The position numbers and the translations under genes were made by a program. Of a stretch of 64,000 nucleotides of DNA, positions 59,715 through 64,000 are shown piece by piece. This DNA comes from Clostridiales bacterium (GTDB lineage Bacteria > Bacillota > Clostridia > Oscillospirales > Acutalibacteraceae). The DNA lies in the NCBI GenBank assembly GCA_018364155.1, contig JAGZMM010000001.1, forward strand, positions 372,001 to 436,000, written 5' to 3'. Numbering within the stretch: the stretch's first letter is position 1; every line of letters starts with the position of its first letter. The notes beneath the pieces were generated by a model. That model was not told where the DNA came from and did not search any database. It saw only the letters and a list, made by a program, of their open reading frames with translations.

Positions 59715-60023
59715 AACCACCATAAAATCGAATTTCCTGCCGTAGTCGGCGCAGTAAGAAAAAACAGGACAGGCAAAAAAGAGAATAGAACCCCAAAGCC
59801 GTAGAGCTTGTCAGTTAACAAGCATCTAATCTGGCTACAAAAACCGTTTCTCTTCTTCCTGAGGAAACCCCAGAAAAGGCCCCAGGCCGGCTGAAGAAAT
59901 TACTGTTTTACTAGGAATGCGATTCGAATACAGGATTTTCTATTCCTGTCGTCTGTGTTCCAGGCTTGCACAAACAAACAGCAGGCAAACCGGTTTTGTT
60001 TTCTGTTGGACGTTGGCTACAGG
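59715..60023. other. Non-coding spacer
   Basis: About 300 bases between the hdeD control region and the aminopeptidase terminator. No gene, repeat or known RNA is recognised. Confidence 0.5.
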
Positions 60024-60059
60024 AAAAGAGGCACTGCTATATATAGCAGTGCCTCTTTT
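60024..60059. terminator. Perfect palindromic terminator
   Basis: AAAAGAGGCACTGCTATA is followed by its complement, an 18-bp palindrome, with A and T ends serving both strands. It ends the leftward aminopeptidase operon. Confidence 0.88.
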
Positions 60060-60063
60060 CCGC

Positions 60064-61464
60064 TTATGCCTGGAAGAACACATGAAATGCCTGGTGAGCC
60101 ATATACACGTCCAGCTTGCTTACCAGTTCAAAGGGCGCATGCATGGAGAGGACCGGAACCCCCACATCCACCACATCCACGTTCAGCGATGCGATGAACA
60201 TCGCCACCGTTCCGCCGCCGCCGGCATCCACCTTGCCCAGCTCGCCGATCTGCCACTTGATGTCGTTCTCGTCAAACAGGCGGCGCACCTTTCCCATAAA
60301 CTCGGCGGAAGCGTCGGAGGTGCCGGATTTGCCTCTGGCGCCGGTGTATTTGGTGACCACCACACCGTAGTTGACATAGGAGCTGTTGCGCGGCTCGCTC
60401 ACATCCGGCCAGGTGGGATCAAGGGCGGCGTTTACATCCGCCGAGAGGCATTCGGAATTGGCGAACACCACGTAGGGCGGCACGCCGGCCGCGTCCGACA
60501 GGGCAGTAATGAAGTCCTTCAAATAAGCGGAATTGAGGCCGGTATTGCCGTCCGAACCGATTTCTTCCTTATCGGTGAGGACGGTGACCGCCGTGTGTTT
60601 GGGCCGGTCGCAGGCAAGAATGGCGGTCAGGGCCGGGTAAGCGCACACCCGGTCGTCATGACCATAAGCGCCTACGAGGGACCGGTCGAGACCCACGTCC
60701 TTGGCTTTGTGGGCGGGAACCAGGGTCAGCTCGGCGGAAAGGAAATCCGCCTCCACGATGCCGTACTTCTCGTTGAGCAAGCGCAGGACATGGAGCTTAA
60801 CAAGCTCGTCTTCCTTGGCCTTGGCTTCTCCCAGAGGACGCGAACCGATGACCACATTGAGCTCCTCACCCTTGATGCCCTGGGCGAGGGTGCGCTTCAT
60901 CTGCTCATCCGCCAGGTGGGGCAGCAGGTCGGTGATGCAAAATACCGGGTCGCTCTCTTCCTCGCCGATGCACACGTCCACCGCAGAGCCGTCCTTCTTG
61001 ATGATGCGGCCGTGAAGCGCCAAGGGCATCACGGTCCACTGATACTTTTTGATGCCGCCGTAGTAATGGGTCTTGAAATAGGCAAGCTCCCCGTCTTCAT
61101 ACACCGGGTTGGGCTTTAAGTCGATCCGGGGGGAATCGATATGAGCGGCGGTGATGTGCACCCCTTCGGTCAGCGGTTTTTCGCCGATGACGGCGAGAAT
61201 GATGGCCTTGCCGCGGTTGACAAAGTACACCTTGTCGTTGGGCGCGTATTGTTTTCCATAGGCAAAGGGGACGAAGCCCGCCTGCCGGGCGGCGTTTTCG
61301 GCATAGCGTACCGCTTCCCGCTCGGTTTTTGCCTGGTCTAAAAACGCCTTGTACCCGTCACAGTATCCGTCGGCCTTGGCCACGTCACCCTCAGAAAGGC
61401 CCACTGCCAGGTTCTTGCGGGTCATGAGCAACTGCTTTTTCAGAGCATCAAAGTTTTGTTCCAT
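60064..61464 (-). CDS. M18-family aminopeptidase
   Basis: 466 residues from ATG 61464, GGAGGG 7 bases upstream. Metal and catalytic motifs: TAAHIDSPRIDLKPNP, LTDKEEIGSDGNTGLNS, the Asp/Glu/His set near ALDPTWPDVSEPRNSSYVNY, and the C-terminal SMHAPFELVSKLDVYMAHQA. It removes acidic or neutral N-terminal residues from peptides, usually as a dodecamer with zinc. Last gene of the prfA-tsaC-coaE-transglycosylase series, 41 bp after the previous one. Confidence 0.94.
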   Translation of the reverse strand: MEQNFDALKKQLLMTRKNLAVGLSEGDVAKADGYCDGYKAFLDQAKTEREAVRYAENAARQAGFVPFAYGKQYAPNDKVYFVNRGKAIILAVIGEKPLTEGVHITAAHIDSPRIDLKPNPVYEDGELAYFKTHYYGGIKKYQWTVMPLALHGRIIKKDGSAVDVCIGEEESDPVFCITDLLPHLADEQMKRTLAQGIKGEELNVVIGSRPLGEAKAKEDELVKLHVLRLLNEKYGIVEADFLSAELTLVPAHKAKDVGLDRSLVGAYGHDDRVCAYPALTAILACDRPKHTAVTVLTDKEEIGSDGNTGLNSAYLKDFITALSDAAGVPPYVVFANSECLSADVNAALDPTWPDVSEPRNSSYVNYGVVVTKYTGARGKSGTSDASAEFMGKVRRLFDENDIKWQIGELGKVDAGGGGTVAMFIASLNVDVVDVGVPVLSMHAPFELVSKLDVYMAHQAFHVFFQA

Positions 61465-61505
61465 GATAAATCCCTCCATAGGCGGAAATGCTCCGCGTTT
61501 TTCTT

Positions 61506-62099
61506 TTATTTCTGCGAACTGGCTGTATCGTAATAAAGACGCTGGTAGGTTTGCCGCGCGTCCTCTACCTTCTTGACATAATTGCGGGTTTCTTCAATGG
61601 GAATGTACGATAAGGTTTCTCCATCCTTCGAACACTCCGGGTCTTTAAGCCACTGGTTGACCCGGCTGCGGCCCGCATTATAGGCGGCCAGCGCCTCGTC
61701 CTGGGTTTCAAACTCGGTCAGCAGGATGGAAAGAAGCTGGGTGCCGTATTTGATGTTGACCGCAGGATCGTTTAAGTCCTCCGAGGTTAGCGGCTCGTCC
61801 CACCCGGTCATGAACCGGATCCAATCGAAGGTGTCCGGCGTAATTTGCATCAGGCCGATGGCCCCCGCGTGGGACTCTACCTGGGGCCGAAAGCCGCTTT
61901 CTGTACGGATGACCGCATAGATAAGTGCTTCGTTGACACCGGTGTCCGCGCTTGCCTGGGTGACCAAGGCCTGGTATTCCTCCGGGCGCGGATAGGAGCT
62001 GTGCATGAACTGGGTGTATCCAAACCGGAGCACCTGCACCGCCACTGCCAGCACCAGAATCCCGACGACCGTGCCCAGCAGTATCTTTTTGCCCTTCAT
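61506..62099 (-). CDS. Membrane-anchored lytic transglycosylase (Slt-like)
   Basis: 197 residues from ATG 62099 (GGGAGGATG upstream; start overlaps coaE stop as ATGA). An N-terminal membrane helix (ILLGTVVGILVLAVAVQVL) precedes an SLT domain: catalytic Glu in YAVIRTESGFRPQVES, AGAIGLMQITPDTFDWI, NIKYGTQLL and AAYNAGRSRVNQWL. It cleaves peptidoglycan glycan chains outside the cell. Its place after coaE is known in Clostridia. Confidence 0.93.
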   Translation of the reverse strand: MKGKKILLGTVVGILVLAVAVQVLRFGYTQFMHSSYPRPEEYQALVTQASADTGVNEALIYAVIRTESGFRPQVESHAGAIGLMQITPDTFDWIRFMTGWDEPLTSEDLNDPAVNIKYGTQLLSILLTEFETQDEALAAYNAGRSRVNQWLKDPECSKDGETLSYIPIEETRNYVKKVEDARQTYQRLYYDTASSQK

Positions 62100-62707
62100 C
62101 CGGTCATCCTCCCACGAAGTGTTTCCATCAGCGCCTTGACCTGTGTTTTCAGCTGCTCGGCGTCCCCGTTGTTTTCGAGCACATAGTCGCACCGGCCAGT
62201 ATAAAAGGACGCGGGCGGCTGAGCGGACATGCGCAAAAGCCCTTCGTCCCGGCTGATTGCGTCCCTCGCCAAAATGCGGGCAAGCCTTCTTTCCTCATCG
62301 GCCACCACGCAGGCGGTTACGTCGCAGATTCGGTCCGCCCCACTCTCAAAAAGCAGAGGCGCGTCAAACAAAAGAAACGAATTTCCAGCTGCCGCCAGAG
62401 CCTCCATCCGGCTTTTCGCCCGCCGGCAGATGGCCGGGTGGGTAATGGCGTTGAGAGCGGCGCTCCCCTCCTTGCTGGAAAAAGCCCGCGCAGCCAAAAG
62501 CTTGCGGTCAAGAGAGCCGTCTTGACGAAGAATGTCCCCTCCAAACCGGTCGCGCAGTTCCAAAAGCAGAGGGGAGCCGGGTTCCATGACTTCCCGTGCC
62601 ACCTGGTCTGCGTCGATGACGGCGAAGCCCAGACCGGCAAGGAGGCCGGCGACCGTACTTTTCCCTGCACCGGTGGGACCGGTCAATCCCAGGATCACAT
62701 GCCTCAC
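62096..62707 (-). CDS. coaE: Dephospho-CoA kinase
   Basis: 203 residues. P-loop ILGLTGPTGAGKSTVAGLLA, FAVIDADQVAREVMEPGS and ITHPAICRRAKSRMEAL are CoaE motifs. It phosphorylates dephospho-CoA to CoA, the last step of the pathway. It overlaps both neighbours by four bases. Confidence 0.96.
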   Translation of the reverse strand: MRHVILGLTGPTGAGKSTVAGLLAGLGFAVIDADQVAREVMEPGSPLLLELRDRFGGDILRQDGSLDRKLLAARAFSSKEGSAALNAITHPAICRRAKSRMEALAAAGNSFLLFDAPLLFESGADRICDVTACVVADEERRLARILARDAISRDEGLLRMSAQPPASFYTGRCDYVLENNGDAEQLKTQVKALMETLRGRMTG

Positions 62708-63723
62708 AGTTCGATCACCTCGAATGCGGCGGCGCGAATGAGCCGGTTATAAACGGCAAGCCCCACGCCTGTCTGCTTCGGGCAGCGGGCATAGGCGAGA
62801 GCGGCGCCCAATTGGTCGATCGTCCGCAGGGCGTCGAACAGGCGCCGTGCCTGCTCCTCCCCGTCCTTTTCAGGACCCAGAGACACCGCCGGCACCTGCA
62901 CAGCGGCAACGTCCTCATCAAAGCACAAGGCTGCCGTGCCCTCTCGCTTGTGCGCGTTTACATACCGGATATAGTCTTCCCCGCCGCCCTTTAGAATAAC
63001 CACTTTAGCTTTGGGCGAATAGTGTTTATATTTCATGCCGGGAGAGGATACCACCGCATTTTTTTGCACCGCGTGGGTAACGGCGGGGTCGATCTCCACA
63101 GCACCGAGTACCTCTTCGAGCTGCTCATGGGTGACGCCGCCCGGGCGCAAGAGCCTGGGCCGGTCCCCAGTCAGCGAAACCACCGTGGATTCGAGCCCGA
63201 CGCCGCAGTCGCCTCCGTCCACCACCGCTTCGATCTTTCCACGCAGGTCATGAAGCACATGCTCGGCCTTAGTGGGGCTGGGACGGCCGGAGGTGTTGGC
63301 CGATGGAGCTGCCAGCGGCAGGCCGCTTGCCTGGATGATGGCCCTCGCCACCGGGTGGGAGGGAAAACGCACCGCCACCGTTTCAAGCCCGGCGGACACT
63401 TCGTCAGGAATACAGGAAGCCTTGGGCAGGATGATGGTCAGAGGTCCCGGCCAGAACCGGTCCGCCAGTGCCAGCGCCTCATCCGGCACAGAGCCCACCA
63501 GCTTTGGCAGGGTATCCAAAGACGCGATATGCACGATCAAGGGATTGTCCTGGGGCCTGCCCTTTGCTTCAAAAATCCGCTTGACCGCGTTGCCGTTCAG
63601 AGCATTCGCCGCTAGGCCATATACCGTTTCCGTAGGAATGGCCACCAAACCTCCCGCCTGTAAAAGGGCGGCGGCCTCCATGATGTCTTCTTCTCTTTTT
63701 CCGTTGAGCAATGCCGTTTCCAT
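62704..63723 (-). CDS. tsaC: L-threonylcarbamoyladenylate synthase (Sua5/YwlC type)
   Basis: 339 residues from ATG 63723 (GAGG 10 bases upstream). The YrdC domain (LVAIPTETVYGLAANALNG, IFEAKGRPQDNPLIVH, LPLAAPSANTSGRPSPTKAE) is followed by the Sua5 domain (about 210-339; MKYKHYSPKAKVVIL). It makes the carbamoyl intermediate of the tRNA t6A modification. Its start lies just after the end of prfA, a widely conserved order in Firmicutes. Confidence 0.95.
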   Translation of the reverse strand: METALLNGKREEDIMEAAALLQAGGLVAIPTETVYGLAANALNGNAVKRIFEAKGRPQDNPLIVHIASLDTLPKLVGSVPDEALALADRFWPGPLTIILPKASCIPDEVSAGLETVAVRFPSHPVARAIIQASGLPLAAPSANTSGRPSPTKAEHVLHDLRGKIEAVVDGGDCGVGLESTVVSLTGDRPRLLRPGGVTHEQLEEVLGAVEIDPAVTHAVQKNAVVSSPGMKYKHYSPKAKVVILKGGGEDYIRYVNAHKREGTAALCFDEDVAAVQVPAVSLGPEKDGEEQARRLFDALRTIDQLGAALAYARCPKQTGVGLAVYNRLIRAAAFEVIEL

Positions 63724-63727
63724 GGGC

Positions 63728-64000
63728 TTATTCCTCACCGGACGCTTTAAGCTTTTCTGCCCGGTCAGCGGTGATGAGGGCGTCGATGACCTCATCAAGA
63801 TCTCCGTTGAGGACGCTTTCCAGCTTATAGAGCGTCAGGCCGATGCGGTGGTCGGTGATGCGGCTCTGGGGATAGTTATAGGTGCGGATGCGCTCGGAGC
63901 GGTCGCCGGTTCCCACCTGGGCCTTGCGCTCGGCGGCGATGGCGTTCTCCTGTTCGGCCCGTTTGCCGTCGAGAATTTTCGCCTTGATGAGCTTTAAGGC
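63728..64000 (-). CDS. prfA: Peptide chain release factor 1 (C-terminal part)
   Basis: Only the last 90 codons are in the window; the gene runs off the right edge. VGTGDRSERIRTYNYPQSRI and TDHRIGLTLYKLESVLNGDL are unmistakable for RF1, just after the GGQ domain, which is outside. It ends translation at UAA and UAG. Confidence 0.95.
   Translation of the reverse strand, partial: ALKLIKAKILDGKRAEQENAIAAERKAQVGTGDRSERIRTYNYPQSRITDHRIGLTLYKLESVLNGDLDEVIDALITADRAEKLKASGEE

Overview
The window looks like chromosome of an anaerobic, spore-forming Clostridia bacterium, probably near Oscillospiraceae/Ruminococcaceae. This is inferred from a type III glutamine synthetase, a split archaeal-type glutamate synthase, a ferredoxin-linked 2-oxoacid oxidoreductase operon, a YlmC/YmxH-type sporulation protein, an M18 aminopeptidase, acetate kinase beside tmcAL, and rarA next to a probable 6S RNA. 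No rRNA or CRISPR array was seen; one tRNA-Leu(CAG) is present.

Layout. 1-2.7 kb: end of a methyltransferase-glycosyltransferase gene. 2.7-14.1 kb: ammonium assimilation. A leftward operon encodes a split glutamate synthase (glutaminase, FMN synthase, Fe-S, NAD(P)/FAD and GXGXG pieces), a type I glutamine synthetase and an ANTAR RNA-binding antiterminator; rightward genes encode GlnN and an Amt-PII fusion. The leaders of the glutamate synthase operon, glnN and amt each carry a small hairpin with a six-base A1/G4 loop that overlaps the 5' arm of an intrinsic terminator, so the three units are predicted to form one ANTAR antitermination regulon. 14.2-20.5 kb: a c-di-GMP-I riboswitch in front of a GGDEF sensor, a ferredoxin-like protein, a Crp/Fnr regulator and a collagen-like protein.

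20.6-32.7 kb: a decayed integrative element. tnpV, relaxase, excisionase and integrase are all broken. It carries largely intact stress cargo: a PucR/CdaR-like regulator, an HdeD-like membrane protein, Hsp20, a metal-dependent hydrolase, a McsA-like protein and ClpC. Two cargo promoters share a TTGTGC-N5-GCACAA palindrome at the same distance from their -10 boxes, which suggests one dedicated switch for a proteostasis island.

32.8-64 kb is core genome: tRNA-Leu, an SOS-controlled Y-family polymerase, rarA with probable 6S RNA, glyA, a cation efflux protein, UDP-glucuronate and UDP-galacturonate precursor genes, ackA/tmcAL, tsf/rpsB, two small XRE regulators with paired operators, a Vor-type oxidoreductase operon, a DnaJ-domain operon, a GHL10-type lipoprotein, a tyrosine autokinase with its phosphatase, a second HdeD protein under a perfect CIRCE element, and an operon prfA-tsaC-coaE-transglycosylase-M18 aminopeptidase.

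All functions are read from sequence motifs and remembered family features; no database search was run. Coordinates of promoters, hairpins and operators were counted by eye.
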